Of a stretch of 64,000 bases of DNA, positions 35,515 to 47,332 are shown piece by piece. The stretch is taken from the NCBI GenBank assembly GCA_030035585.1, contig CM057480.1, positions 4,643,001 to 4,707,000 of the forward strand. The letters are read 5' to 3'. This DNA is from Dugong dugon. Taxonomy: Eukaryota > Chordata > Mammalia > Sirenia > Dugongidae. Numbering within the stretch: the stretch's first letter is position 1; each line of letters begins with the position of its first letter. A model generated the notes under the pieces. It saw nothing but the letters and a program-made list of their open reading frames with translations. It made no database searches and was not told the origin of the DNA. The translations under genes were made by a program, and so were the position numbers.

Positions 35515-35890
35515 CAGGACATGCCACAACATGGATGAAACTTGCAATCATTATGCTGAGTGAAATAAGTCAGTCACAAAGGGACAAATATTCTATGATC
35601 CCAGTTATATAAAATATCTAGGATAGGCAAGTATATACAGAACAAAGTTCATTAGTGGTTACAGGGGTTGGGGGAGGGAGAAAGAGGAAGAGAGTGACTC
35701 ACTGCTTAGGGAACACAGAGCTTCTATTTAGGGTGAAGGGAAAATTTGGAACTAGATCATGCTAATGGTTGAACAACATGATAAATATAATTAATGCCAC
35801 TGAACCGTAGGTGTGAATAACATTGAAAAGACAATTTGTTGCATATATATTTAATACAATAAAAGTTTTTAAAAAATTTTAAAAACGAAC
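35515..35890 (+). mobile_element. L1M-type LINE 3' end
   Basis: Phrases cacaacatggatgaaacttg, cattatgctgagtgaaataa, tagtggttacaggggttggg and the closing accgtaggtgtgaataacat plus an A/T-rich tail are the last part of an old L1 on the plus strand. Confidence 0.82.
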
Positions 35891-36321
35891 TTCAAAGTGT
35901 CTGAGATTTTACTTTACTTGCAAGCGAACAAGTTAGCTTGACACAGTTTCATGGATGCTGGTAAAAGACTCAAGACTCCTGGGTCAGAGACAAAATAAAA
36001 CTATGACTCACAGGACAGGACAAAAGGTAGCACGTGTTTCATGTTCGTCCTGGTTCTCCATGTCCCCTCTCTATGAGGCACAGAATGTATACTAGGCATA
36101 CAGTGAGTTCACATCATAGCCGAGAAACCCTGAGGTTAGGATATCTTTTTGAAGATATTTTGAAGAAAACTTGATACTCTGTGCACAATCTAAGGTTCAG
36201 CAAGATTTTAATCAGGGCAGGAGGCCCAAGAACTTATAGATGTATTTAAGCTTAATGTATACATATATATAGATAACTAGATAGGAAGATACCATAGACA
36301 AATTCAGTAGACAAACATTTT
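35891..36321. other. Unassigned sequence
   Basis: About 430 bases with no recognised repeat or gene. A short AT microsatellite-like patch lies near 36258-36285. Confidence 0.4.
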
Positions 36322-36517
36322 TGTTGTCATTGGGTGCCATTAAGTTGATTTCTGACTCACAGTGACCCCATGTGACAGAGCAGAACTACCTCTTAGAGTT
36401 TTCTTGGCTGCAGTCTTTACGAGAGCAAGTTGCCATGTCTTTCTCCCATGGAGCAGACGGGTTCAAACTGCCAACCTCTCGGTTAGCAGCCAAGTGCTCA
36501 ACCGTTGGGCCAATTGG
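36322..36517 (-). mobile_element. AfroSINE
   Basis: Plus-strand text tgttgtcattgggtgccatt, atgtctttctcccatggagc, ctctcggttagcagccaagt is the reverse of an AfroSINE with the 'ctttctcccatggagcag' block. The head end is degraded (gttgggccaattgg). Confidence 0.88.
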
Positions 36518-36619
36518 TAAAAATACTTCAAAAAGACAAAACTACTATCTATAACATAGAAACTGTTCTAACAAATTTGTGTTAAAATGACAAAAAATTT
36601 TAATAAATGAAAAGAGTCT

Positions 36620-37735
36620 TTTGTTGTTGTTAGATGCCATCCAATTGGTTCCGTCTCACAGTGATCCTATGTACAACAGAATGACACACAGCCCGGTCCT
36701 GAGCCATCCTCACAACCGTTGCTATATTTCAGCCCCTTGCTGCAGTCACTGCATCAATCCATCTCATTGAGGGTCTTCTTCTTTTTCACTGACCCTCTAC
36801 TTTACCAAGCATGATGTCCTTCTCCAGGGACTGGTCCCTCCTGATAATATGTCCAAAGTATGTGAGACGAAGTCTTGCCATCCTTGCTTCTGCGGAGCAT
36901 TCTGGCTACTTCTTCCAGGACAGATTTGTTTACTCTTCTGGCAGTCCATGGCATATTCAATATTCTTTACCAATGCCATAATTCAAAGATGTCGATTCTT
37001 CTCCAGTCTTCCATAGTCATTGTCTAGCTTTCACATGCATATGAGGCAATTGAAAGTATCAGGGGTTGGGTCAGGCGCCCCTTAGTCCTCAAGGTGACAT
37101 CTTTGCTTTTCAACCCTTTAAAGAGATCTTTCGCAGTGGATTTGCTCAGTGCAATATATCCTTTGATTTCTTGATTGCTGCTTCCATGTGTGTTGATTGT
37201 GGATCCAAATAAAATGAAATCCTTGACAACTTTAGCATTTTCTCCATTTATCATGATGTTACTTATTGGTCCAGTTCTGGGGATTTTTTGTTTTCTTTAT
37301 GTTAAGGTGTAATCCATACTGAAGGCTATAGTTTTTGATCTTCATCAGTAAGCGCTTCAAGTCCTCTTCACTTTCAGCAAGCATGGTCGTGTTATCTACA
37401 TATCACAGGTTGTTAATGAGTCTTCCTCCAATCCTGATGCCGTGTTCTTCTTCATATAGTCCAGGTTCTCAGATTATGTACTCAGCATGCAGACTGAATA
37501 CATATGGTGAAAGGATACAACCTTAACACACGTCTTTCCTGATTTTAAACCATCTAGAGTCCCCTTGTTCTGTTTGAACAACTGCCTCTTGTTCTATGTA
37601 CAGGTTTCACAGGAGCACAATCAAGTGTTCTGGAACTCCCATTCTTCAAGATATTATCCATAATTTGTTATGATCCACATAGTAGAATGCCTTTGCATAG
37701 TCAATAAAACACAGAAAAGATGTTATGAATATCCA
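36620..37735 (-). mobile_element. RTE/BovB-clade LINE, RT and C-terminal part
   Basis: The minus strand encodes the RTE reverse-transcriptase end and C-terminal tail in fragments. The RT box reads YVDN in place of the usual Y(A/V)DD and follows a TGA stop (near 37390-37405). Downstream is AESEEDLKRLLMKIKNYSL, then the block QRCHLED with stops. The left edge holds the shared RTE/SINE 3' end (gttgttgttagatgccatcc). It is longer than the copies at 6.1 and 60.6 kb, and dead. RTE-clade elements of the BovB group are known in afrotherians and ruminants, with horizontal transfer proposed. Confidence 0.88.
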
Positions 37736-37737
37736 AT

Positions 37738-38560
37738 TCACAAAAAAGAAAATCCAAATGTCAGTAAGCTTGCAAAAATTTTCAATCTCACTACTCAAAA
37801 AGGAAATGAAAACTAAAGGAATAATGAGATATCATTTAAACCCATATGACCCACAAAAATTAAGAGTGATAGCATCCACTATTGAAAGTGATTGAGAAAA
37901 TGGGTTCTCTTATACTATACTGGGGTAGAAAGATTGATGCAGACATTTGCAAAAGCTCTCTTAAAATTAATAATGTAGCCATCTTTTAATCCATGAATTC
38001 TCTCCATGGAAATCTATGTCTTGAAAATAAAAGCATACATGGGTAGAAATATATATGGAATATGTTTACTGCATGTAGGGTGAGGAATAAGATGCACTGT
38101 GATTTTTCCGTTTTTAAGGAAGTTGTGGAATAAATTATGGTATGGTTCTGAACTAGCTGTAGAATCAGAGAAGTATTAATAATATTATTCTGAATCAACA
38201 ATGAATACGCCCCTTTATATGTCTGCATATGATGATACAGCTTGAAAAAAATATACGGATGGGTACACACCAGGTTGTTTGAACATGAGTAGAAGAAAGG
38301 GACATTGTGGATGGAGGAGCGAGTTTAGCCACTACCACAAAAAATAAACCCATTTAAAAGTTCTTAACATCCCATACTCATAAATACACAAAAGCTTCTT
38401 TGCCTAAAGAGATACATGAGAGGATAGTCATGAAAATATTAATGGTGGTTATATAAAGTAGAAGTTCTGAAGATCACTTTCTGCCTAATACTTTTCATAT
38501 TTTGTTGATTTTTATTATTATAAGTACAAGCATCATTATAAAATTAGAGAAAATGGGCCA
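37738..38560 (+). mobile_element. Possible HAL1/L1M LINE remnant
   Basis: Words such as caatctcactactcaaaaag, gaaaactaaaggaataatga, catttaaacccatatgaccc and aagttgtggaataaattatg resemble the end of an old L1 or HAL1 on the plus strand. It is strongly diverged and the right edge is a guess. Confidence 0.5.
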
Positions 38561-38818
38561 TCTCCTATCTTAGGGATAACCTAGATTATCCAGAACCTTA
38601 CACAAGTGGAGTTATTAGCACAACTGGCAAAATACCAACATTGTCCAACTCTTCATCGTTGGGAGTAAATTTTTGTAATCTGTGTATTTTTTTAATGTAT
38701 GTACTAAAATATATCTGTAAGTTTATATGCAATGTTTCCCACCCCCAAAGACTGAATTTATCAAGATCCTGATAATAAAAGGCAATAATAATGAAAGCCA
38801 AAAAAAAAAAAAAAAAAA

Positions 38819-38901
38819 TTGAGGTATTTGACTTACGTCAGAACCAACTTACCACAGAGTATTTGGAACAGAACCTCGTCGTAAATTGGGGACTATCTGT
38901 A
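38819..38901. mobile_element. Fragment of a Tc1/mariner-like MITE
   Basis: The stretch from tatttgacttacgtcagaac to aaattggggactatctg resembles the terminal part of elements like that at 9.45 kb (ends in 'ggggactgcc'). Only one end is convincing. An A-run of 20 precedes it. Confidence 0.4.
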
Positions 38902-39809
38902 TACATATATATAGGCCCTAATTAGACCACAGCATAGGCATAGGATGCATAAGGCATAGTGTGACCTTTCCTCTATGCAAGAAATAAGCTGCATGTTATT
39001 GTGGTGTGTTCTAATTATCATATAAAATAAGCTACCAAGATGTGATTGGTTTATGGTGCAGTGACCTCCTTGAGTTGGACTGGCTGTAGGCTAGATCAGT
39101 TGAAATTTTCTCATCAGCATTACAGATGAAATTGAACTCTGGCATCAAGAAGACAAAGCTCCCAAAGACCTATCAGTGGCGAGCGAGGTAGAGGTTGTTG
39201 ACTTAACTTGAGTCTATGAGAACCACTAGCGGGGAAGTGGAATGTGAGAGGAGGGGAGAATAGATCCTTTTTGTTTGGGCTGGTGCTGTCTACACCACTC
39301 CATTTTAGTATTTGGCCTCAGCAGAGCCAGTTGGCTCCAGTTGCCAATTTCTATTGACATACTCACAACCAACCACATTACACCCTCATAGAAGTTCTGG
39401 CAGCAAAGTGATGATGTCTCCTCTTCCTCAGAGGTCTGAGCATAAACTATGGTGCCCCTTCATGGTCTGCTGTCCAGCATGCAGGTCCTGCTAAAGTGAG
39501 TCATGAGCAGCGATTCCATAGTGTCCCTCCTCTGAGCTCCCGGTTTGGTAGCCCACTTCCTCCTGCCTCCCTTCCTGTTCCATAGACAATTATTATTTCT
39601 GAGTTATGTCAGTGTTTCTTTTTTTTTCCTCCTTCAGCTCTTCAAAACCAGGCAACCAACGCCATGTATAAATCCCTCTGTTTGAAACACCTACCAGGAT
39701 TTTGTTTTTCCAATGTGTGCCATATGCATACATGAATTAGTATCTCTGTTGTTGTGTGTTTTTCATCCTCCTCAGGAAATCCTAATGAGGACCCCAGTTC
39801 AGAATTCTC
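38902..39809. other. Unassigned sequence
   Basis: 0.9 kb with no recognised family or exon. Confidence 0.4.
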
Positions 39810-39811
39810 TG

Positions 39812-40020
39812 CATACAGTTAATGCACCCAGTTGCTAACTGAAAGTTCGGGGGTTTGAGTCTACCTGCCTCTGAAGTCCTCCCAGAGGTACCTTGGAAGA
39901 AAGGCTTGGCAAGTTACTTACAAAAATTCAGCCACTGAAAACCCTATGGAGCACAGCTCTTCTCAGACACACATGAGGTCGCCATGAGTCAGAATTGACT
40001 CAATGGCAACTTTTTTTGTT
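39812..40020 (+). mobile_element. AfroSINE (long subtype), degraded head
   Basis: Clear from cccagaggtaccttggaaga through aaaaccctatggagcacagc to gagtcagaattgactcaatg. The tRNA-like head (cagttgctaactgaaagttc) is altered and has a small insertion (cctgcctctgaagtcc). Confidence 0.85.
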
Positions 40021-41740
40021 AAGCACACTTGTAGCCCTGTAGCTTTGTGAGTTCAACGAGCTCCTGAATTTAGTCAGTTTCAAGCGAATACCAGTACGTT
40101 GTGTGTGTGTGTGCGCGTGCGTGCGTATTTTTCTCCAGGAGGATACATCTTCAAATCGAGTTACAACTTGGGGCTGCAGTAAACAGTACTATTTTCTGCT
40201 ATTTTCATGCAGCTTTGTGTAATTGTGTAGCTGTCGCTTGTTTCCGATGATTTACATATTCCAATTAATGCAAAAAAAGCCCTGAGCTTTTTATCAAAAG
40301 AGTGACATTTTACAACTTGAACAAACAAATAAAATCTAACACTATAAACTCCCACCATATTTTGGCAAACACACACACACTCATGCACATATCTTCAATG
40401 CAATCGCGCCCACATAAAAATGCTTTATTAGGCCACAGGCTTCAAATGCGTGGAGATACTGAGCCTACCAGTGTGAACTCATGGAAAGTTCTGTCTTGTT
40501 CGTGATGTTATGGCAGAGTGAAAAGAAGAAGGAAGAACTGAGGCTCCCTGTGCAGCTGGATTTTGAGAGGCTCAAAGCCCACCCCTGCCATGGGAAATGA
40601 CCCCGAACAGGCAACTCAAACACTTCGTTTCTTCCCTCCTGGCCTTGCCCAGTTACAGAAGTTTAGTAAGTGGCATTTAAGGACTTGCAGGAAATCGCAG
40701 TGACTGGCAGCCAGACTTTTATTGATCTAGGTAAAAAAGAAAATTTTGATTGTAGATTTTAAGAGAATCATGATTTGACGAATTTTACAATTCAACCATA
40801 CGGATTAGGAACGAGAATATGATGCAGTGTGGCTCTAATACAGCTTTCCTTTATTTCCTTAGTCCGTTAACCCAAACTGGTTGAGTTCCTAATCTATGTA
40901 AGGCACCGGGTGAGGTAAGCTGATAAAATGGTGAGCGAAGCCTTAAAGGAGACAGAATTTAGGTAAACAAAGGAACTTTGCAAAGGAAAGAGAAACCAGC
41001 AAAGCGTTTGATCACCATGTGGGTAGAGATGGATTTGAATCTGCGGGAGCCTCAAAGTATAACCAATCCCCTCTCCTGTTTTACCCCATGGGACATTTCC
41101 TGAGTATTGAAGTTGTGAGGGAAGCTGGGAAGCTGGGCTGAAAGGAAAAGGGTAATCTCTCACAATCACATTAATCTTAGAAGCTAGAGTGAAAGGCTTG
41201 TGATAAACAGAGGATACATCTTACCCTGAAAACATTTGTAATCAAGGTGAACTGAATAAATAAAGCTGCCACTCAGCCCAACAAAGATGGTTGGATTGAG
41301 ATGATCATCCTCTAATCTGTATACCTGATAGTGGACAGGCTGTGCATTCTCTGAGGGGGAATGACATGGACCTCAGCTTCCATGACCTTTTTATGTATAA
41401 CATCTAGCACTGAAAAAAATTATTAGTAGTATTATACTAAATATACAGACATGCAGAGGAACAGACAAGGGATTGTAATCAAGTTATTACGATGAAACGA
41501 TGAGAGAGGGGGTAGACTTTTCAGCCTTCAAAACACACTACAATGGTCTAGGAATTAAAACAGTTTGGTATTGGTGAAAATAGAGATCGGTAGGACAAAA
41601 TTGAGTCCAGAATTAGACCTATTAGTTTATGGTAATTTAATTTATGATATAAATGGAGTTTCAAATTATTGTAGAGAATATGGGAGAGTCAATAAATGGT
41701 GTTGACACAGGGTTAGACTATTACTTCATATACGTCTGTC
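40021..41740. other. Unassigned, repeat-poor sequence with short GT/GC-GT tract
   Basis: About 1.7 kb. It holds a short gtgtgtgtgtgcgcgtgcgt tract (about 40098-40125). No family is recognised, apart from a possible L2-like stretch near 40880-40960. No gene is visible. Confidence 0.4.
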
Positions 41741-41933
41741 GTCGTTGTTGTTGGTTGCCATCAAGTCAATTCCAACTCGTGGCGACCCCATGTGTGCGGA
41801 GTAGAACTGCCCCAAACGGTTTAAGGCTGTGACCTTTTGGAAGCAGATCAATAGGCCTTACTTCTGAGGTGCCTCTGGGTGGTTTTCAGGTGCCAGCCTT
41901 AGAGTTAGTAGTCCAGCGCTTAACCATTTGTGC
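41741..41933 (-). mobile_element. AfroSINE (long subtype)
   Basis: Plus-strand text gttggttgccatcaagtcaa, ctcgtggcgaccccatgtgt, gaggtgcctctgggtggttt, ccagcgcttaaccatttgtg is the reverse of the long subtype. Confidence 0.9.
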
Positions 41934-42009
41934 CTATATATATATATACACATATCTAAATATAAATGTAAATGTATACATACATATATATATATATATG
42001 CATATAAAA
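41934..42009. repeat. (TA)n/(CATA)n microsatellite
   Basis: Imperfect tata and atacat repeats between two SINEs. Confidence 0.85.
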
Positions 42010-42180
42010 GAGCCCTGGTGGTGCAGTGGTTAAGAGCTTAGCTGTTAACCGAAAAGTCAGCAGTTCTAATCTACCAGCCGCTGCCTCCATAAAGATTCAC
42101 AGCCATGGAAACTCTATGGAGCATTTCTACCCTGTTGTACTGGGTCGCTATGAGTCGGAATCAACTCGACGGCAACGGGT
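42010..42180 (+). mobile_element. AfroSINE, little diverged
   Basis: Starts agccctggtggtgcagtggt and ends gagtcggaatcaactcgacg plus gcaacgggt. Retained CpGs in the 3' end suggest a younger copy. An extra block (ctccataaagattcacagcc) separates the two halves. Confidence 0.93.
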
Positions 42181-42185
42181 TATAT

Positions 42186-42188
42186 ATA

Positions 42189-42271
<83 letters not shown>

Positions 42272-42282
42272 AGAGAGAGAGA
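42186..42282. repeat. (TG)n-(GA)n microsatellite
   Basis: About 40 tg dinucleotides follow the SINE tail, then a short run of ga. Confidence 0.97.
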
Positions 42283-42747
42283 ACGGTTTTGAAGATCAAT
42301 TATTAATAAGAGAAAATATATTACTGTCAACATAATCACTCCATAGGTATTTAAAAAAAAAAAAATCTAGGAAGAAAAGCCGTTTTTGGAAAAGTATAAG
42401 ATGGAGTCAGAAGTGATTTGTATTTTTAGGGTAACGGTCTCTTTATAAGTAAATGATTAATTCTATGGCCTTTTCTGTTTTTTTTATTTCCAGAGAGATA
42501 TTTTTGTCAGCTCTGCATATGGATTTGTATTTTGCATCCATGTCACAAACAAATCTCCACATCTGACACTTGTCAAACTCTTAGGATAATTTCTACCACT
42601 GACGTGCTATGCATGAAGTCAGTTCTGCCACCATTTTACTTGGTGACTTCTGGATTCTGCATTTGGAAATAATTTTCTACAACCAAGTTACACGTATATT
42701 ATCCCATAATTAATTACTGCTACTACCATACGCAATCATATAGTGTC
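42283..42747. other. Unassigned sequence
   Basis: About 465 bases with no repeat or gene that I recognise. Confidence 0.4.
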
Positions 42748-42756
42748 ACTGTTATT

Positions 42757-43102
42757 TTTTTTATTGTACTTTAGATGAAGTTTACAGAACAAACCAGCTT
42801 CTCATTAAACAGTACACATATTGTTTTATGACATTTGTTAACAACCTCACGACAGGTCGACACTGTCCCTTCTCCACCTTGGGTTCCCTATTACCAGCTT
42901 TCCTGTCCCCTCCTGCTTCCTGTCCCCTCCTGCTGGTGTGCCCCTTTAGTCTCGTTTTGTTTTATAGGCCCATCTAATCTTTGGCTGAAGGGTGAACCTC
43001 AGGAGTAACTTCATTACTGGGCTAAAAGGGCATCCTGGGGACATACTCTCTGGGTTTCTCCAGTCTCTGTCAGGCCAGTAAGTCTGGTCTTTTTTAGTAT
43101 TA
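42757..43102 (-). mobile_element. 5'-truncated L1 3' UTR with target duplication
   Basis: The text ttattgtactttagatgaag, gtgtgcccctttagtctcgt, atctaatctttggctgaagg, aggccagtaagtctggtctt matches the minus-strand 3' UTR of the L1 at 16 kb, in a diverged subfamily. The flanks repeat actgttatt (42748-42756 and 43103-43111). The pyrimidine minisatellite begins just beyond the distal copy. Confidence 0.85.
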
Positions 43103-43114
43103 CTGTTATTTCGA

Positions 43115-44570
43115 CCAGCTCTTGTCTCCCTCTCCCTCCTTCCCCCTTCCTTCTCCTCCTCTCCTTCTCTCTCTCTCTCCCCATCCATGCTCTCTTCTCT
43201 CTCTCCCCCCATCCATGCTCTATCTCTTCTCTCCCTCTCCCCCCATCCATGCTCTATCTCTTCTCTCTCCCTCTCCCCCCATCCATGCTCTATCTCTTCT
43301 TTCTCCCTCTCCCCCCATCCATGCTCTATCTCTTCTCTCTCCCTCTCCCCCCATCCATGCTCTATCTCTTCTCTCCCTCTCCCCCCATCCATGCTCTATC
43401 TCTTCTCTCTCCCTCTCCCTCCATCCATGCTCTATCTCTTCTCTCTCCCTCTCCCCCCATCCATGCTCTATCTCTACTCTCCCTCTCCCCTCATCCATGC
43501 TCTATCTCTTCTCTCCCTCTCCCCCCATCCACGCTCTATCTCTTCTCTCTCCCTCTCCCCCCATCCACGCTCTATCTCTTCTCTCTCCCTCTCCCCCCAT
43601 CCACGCTCTATCTCTTCTCTCTCCCTCTCCCCCCATCCACGCTCTATCTCTTCTCTCTCCCTCTCCCCCCATCCATGCTCTATCTATTCTCTCTCTCTCT
43701 CCCCATCCATGCTCTATCTCTTCTCTCTCCCTCTCCCCCCATCCATGCTCTATCTCTTCTCTCTCTCTCTCTCCCCATCCATGCTCTATCTCTTCTCTCT
43801 CCCTCTCCCCCCATCCATGCTCTATCTCTTCTCTCTCCCTCTCCCCCCATCCATGCTCTATCTCTTCTCTCCCTCTCCCCCCATCCACGCTCTATCTCTT
43901 CTCTCTCCCTCTCCCCCCATCCATGCTCTATCTCTTCTCTCTCCCTCTCCCTCCATCCACGCTCTATCTCTTCTCTCTCCCTCTCCCCCCATCCATGCTC
44001 TATCTCTTCTCTCTCTCTCTCCCCATCCATGCTCTATCTCTTCTCTCTCCCTCTCCCCCCATCCATGCTCTATCTCTTCTCTCTCTCTCTCCCCATCCAT
44101 GCTCTATCTCTTCTTTCTCCCTCTCCCCCCATCCATGCTCTATCTCTTCTCTCTCCCTCTCCCCCCATCCATGCTCTATCTCTTCTCTCCCTCTCCCCCC
44201 ATCCATGCTCTATCTCTTCTCTCTCCCTCTCCCCCCATCCATGCTCTATCTCTTCTCTCTCTCTCTCTCCCCATCCATGCTCTATCTCTTCTCTCTCCCT
44301 CTCCCCCCATCCATGCTCTATCTCTTCTCTCTCCCTCTCCCCCCATCCATGCTCTATCTCTTCTCTCTCCCTCTCCCCCCATCCATGCTCTATCTCTTCT
44401 CTCTCCCTCTCCCCCCATCCATGCTCTATCTCTTCTCTCTCTCTCTCTCCCCATCCATGCTCTATCTCTTCTCTCTCTCCCTCTCTCCCCATCCATGCTC
44501 TATCTCCTCTCTCTCTCCCTCTTTCCCTGTCTCCCTCTTCCTCCTCCCTCTCCCACCCTCCCCCATCCTC
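43115..44570. repeat. Pyrimidine-rich minisatellite, 34-36-bp unit
   Basis: Some 38 copies of a unit centred on atccatgctctatctcttct plus ctctccctctcccccc. Most are 36 bp and some 34. Variants include ccacgc for ccatgc and ctctctctctctcccc for the c-run. One strand is almost pure pyrimidine. Because 36 is divisible by three, all plus-strand frames stay open (519, 475 and 450 codons), as do several minus-strand ones. The Ser/Leu/Pro peptides carry no motif and I do not count them as genes. Confidence 0.97.
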
Positions 44571-45096
44571 CCCACTGCCTTTGCCAAGAGTATTATGCTA
44601 AAGATGAGGTATAGGTATCAATTGGGAATGACTGGATGGCCCTTATATTTAGGGTGGGGACATTTCAACAGACACAGATAAAGCTGAGAACCTCAATCTG
44701 AAAATCTTCCTGATTCTCCCTGGCCAACAGAAGCAGCTCCTCATAGCCATAGGTAGAGACTAGCCTTCCCTCACATAGAGAAATTCAGTGGCCTCGTCTG
44801 GGGTAAGTGCTTCACAAGGGGGTGCTGATTCACCTCTGGGACCAAATATACCACCCTCCATTGCCTCCAGACCCACAAGTAGACATAAATACCTGCGTGT
44901 ACCAAGAGATAATTACATTCTGCTCTGGGAGAGACCTAGGAAATACTGGTAGAAATAAGATTCTAAATGTATCAGACCAAAGTCAAAATTTGGGATTCCT
45001 ATTTTAATGTGTTAGTTCAGGCACGTGGGAATGTATCTAAAGGTTTTCTCGTTTGTTGGATTGTTTTTTGCTTTTTCAGTTACCATATCGAAGCTA
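44571..45096. other. Unassigned sequence
   Basis: 525 bases. It may be an old retroviral internal piece, but I cannot support any family. Confidence 0.35.
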
Positions 45097-45310
45097 GGGG
45101 CCCTGGTGGCGCAGTGGTTAAAGCACTTGGCCGCTAACCAAAAGCAGCGGTTTGAACCACCAGCCAATCCTTGAGGGAAACATGTGGCAGCCTGCTTCCG
45201 TAAAGATTTACAGTCTGGGAAACCCTATAGGGCAGTTCTAGTCTGTCCTATAGGATTGCTAGGAGTCAGAATTGACTCAACAGCAGTGGGTTTTTGTTGT
45301 TGTTGTTTTT
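45097..45310 (+). mobile_element. AfroSINE with (gtt)n tail
   Basis: Starts ggggccctggtggcgcagtg and includes a middle block (ctgcttccgtaaagatttac). It ends gagtcagaattgactcaaca plus ttgttgttgtt. The head keeps its CpG (ggcgcag). Confidence 0.92.
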
Positions 45311-45598
45311 TTGGATTGAAGCTTGAGTTCATTAATGGACTAAATTCAGTAAGATTGAGATGCCAGAAGTTATCCGGCCTACAGTAGAGAAAGGAGTTTG
45401 AAGACTCAGAGAGCTAGGGATGTTGGGATAATTTCTACCCATCAGGAGGACTTCAGTAAGGCATTAAAACAAAACAAAACAATGTTTTGATGAAGGATGC
45501 ACCCAGTGCACTGGTAAAACACTACGGTGGGTGGTTGTCTTTGGTTCTCTGCCTTCTGGAGATAAAGGGGGAAATCTGGGCCCCTAGTTCACCATTAA

Positions 45599-45809
45599 GG
45601 AGCCCTGGTGGTGCAGTGGTTAAGCACTCAGCTGCTCACTGAAAGATCGGTGGTTTGAACCCACCAGTCTCTCTTTGGGAGAAAGACGTGGCAATCTGCT
45701 TCCTTAAAGGTTTATAGCCTTGGAGACCCCTATGGGGGCAGTTCTACTTTGTCCTATAGAGTAGCTATGAGTTGAAATAGACTTGATGACAATGGGTTTG
45801 GTTTTTTTG
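45599..45809 (+). mobile_element. AfroSINE with middle block
   Basis: Starts ggagccctggtggtgcagtg, has gagaaagacgtggcaatctg in the middle, and ends gagttgaaatagacttgatg plus the ggtttggttttttt tail. Confidence 0.93.
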
Positions 45810-46179
45810 AGGTTATTTTACCATTATTTTGCTTGACCTATATACGCAGAGAAATTCTAGATTGGTGAAGAGAAGCCTGAGTTGAGTCCCCATAGCCACT
45901 GAAAAAATTGTAAAATCAGTTCTTGAGAAGCCTAGACGAGGAATGTTCCTCTCAGAATAGAAATAGTGTAAGAAGATATTTGTGTTCTATGAAAATGCTG
46001 ACAGATTATATTCACTGTGGCTTAGGCTATCAATAAACAGGTGAGTAATACGACTTATCCCCTTAAAGGATGATTTTTTTTTTTTTTTTGGGAATTTTTT
46101 GGTGACGTTATGTTTTTTGACTGATGGAATGGGTGCTGAATCATTGTTGGTAGTTTTTTATTATTTGAAAAAATGGGAT
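45810..46179. other. Unassigned sequence
   Basis: 370 bases with a poly-T at 46076-46089. No family is recognised. Confidence 0.4.
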
Positions 46180-46385
46180 GCCAATCGCCAGCACATCATA
46201 TTGGCCCCACGGCCCAGGAAGTGCATCACAAACTGTTGTACTTTATAAAAAATGTCATCAGGGAAGTAACTAACACATGTGGGCCAGTTCGGTCCCATAT
46301 TCCACAAAGCACATCACACATGTGGTGCATATCTGTCCCATGGTCAAGGAAGTGTATCACAAACTGTTTTCACCCCAGAAGTAAC
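46180..46385. repeat. Decayed tandem repeat, period 43-45 bp
   Basis: Four weakly conserved units are marked by aggaagtgcatcacaaactg (46216), gggaagtaactaacacatg (46261), caaagcacatcacacatg (46305) and aggaagtgtatcacaaactg (46347). The outer two agree best. It lies upstream of the retroviral remnant and may belong to it. Confidence 0.5.
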
Positions 46386-46699
46386 TCATTTACTTGAATA
46401 TTTCCAAATGCCGGTAACCATACCTTCCCAATAACATAAAGGAAATAGTAAAAACACTTGTAAGCCTTATCTCCCTGTACAGAACCCAAAAGACACAAAA
46501 GTTTCACACACTCACTCCTCTAGGAAGCATCCCCTCACACAAGAGGCTCTCAACACTCAGATGTGGCTCAGACCAACTTCCTTGTTTTTTAGGCAATACA
46601 ACACCAAAACGTACTAAAGTGGCTCAAATGCCTGCCAACAAACCTCCAGGGGCAGAAAATGTATCTGGAACATGTATGTGCCATCACCTGGTAAAGGGT
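46386..46699. other. Unassigned, possibly retroviral
   Basis: Sequence between the decayed tandem repeat and the integrase remnant. It could be earlier pol sequence, but I cannot read a domain in it. Confidence 0.3.
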
Positions 46700-47245
46700 T
46701 ATCTTAGAGCTGTCAGTAAGCCCCCTTTGTCAGCTACCGCAGTGCTTGCTTAATGGACTCAGGAACAAGGTGGCCATTTTGGCAGCCATGAAGACTCTGT
46801 GTGGGCTCAACAATGTGAAATCCTCCTTACCATGACTAATCTGACTACTGTACCTGCTGAGTACCCAAACTGCCAATAACAGAGGTCAAAGCCAAACCCT
46901 GATATGGCATCATTCCCAGGATTGATGGGTGGGGGCATTAGTTAGCTACCTAGTGATAGGTTAATTACATTGGACCCCTTCTATCTTGGAGAGGGAAGCA
47001 ATCTATCCTTATAGATCAACCTTAAAGACTGCCAGAAAGACTTATCGGGGTATCACACACAACATTACCCTTCACCCAGGACCTCATCTTAAAATGAAAG
47101 TAGGCAATAAGCTCAACACCTATAGCATTCGCTGGTCTACTGAATGGCCTGCTATAGAAAGAGTTATGTCGCCAACTAGGAGACACCACCATGTGAGGTT
47201 GCGCTACTATCTAAAGGATATGGAATATTCTTAAACCAGTGACCA
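46700..47245 (+). pseudogene. Endogenous retrovirus pol remnant (integrase region), decayed
   Basis: Translations in shifting plus-strand frames show the order of a retroviral integrase. First comes a histidine-containing stretch with WAQQC (about 46800), then a Cys-x-x-Cys-like pair around PNCQ with an adjacent stop (about 46865-46885). After these comes a core-like block with KTYRGITHN, HPGPHL and YSIRWS (frame 46986-47234). Several stops and frame changes break it, and catalytic residues cannot be placed with confidence. I favour an ERVL- or ERV1-like source, but the class is uncertain. No gag, env or flanking LTR pair is recognised nearby. Confidence 0.55.
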
Positions 47246-47332
47246 ATGGCATTTCCAGACAATCAGCATGCAGTTACAGAATTTTTACTTCCTGTCTCTA
47301 AAACCATGGACTTGGTTAAATTAGAGTACCTA

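Noticed and set aside
43122-44681. 519-, 475- and 450-codon open frames rich in Ser, Leu and Pro, plus Glu/Arg-rich frames on the other strand
   Set aside because: They are a product of the 36-bp minisatellite. Three overlapping plus frames are open at once, which a real gene would not need.
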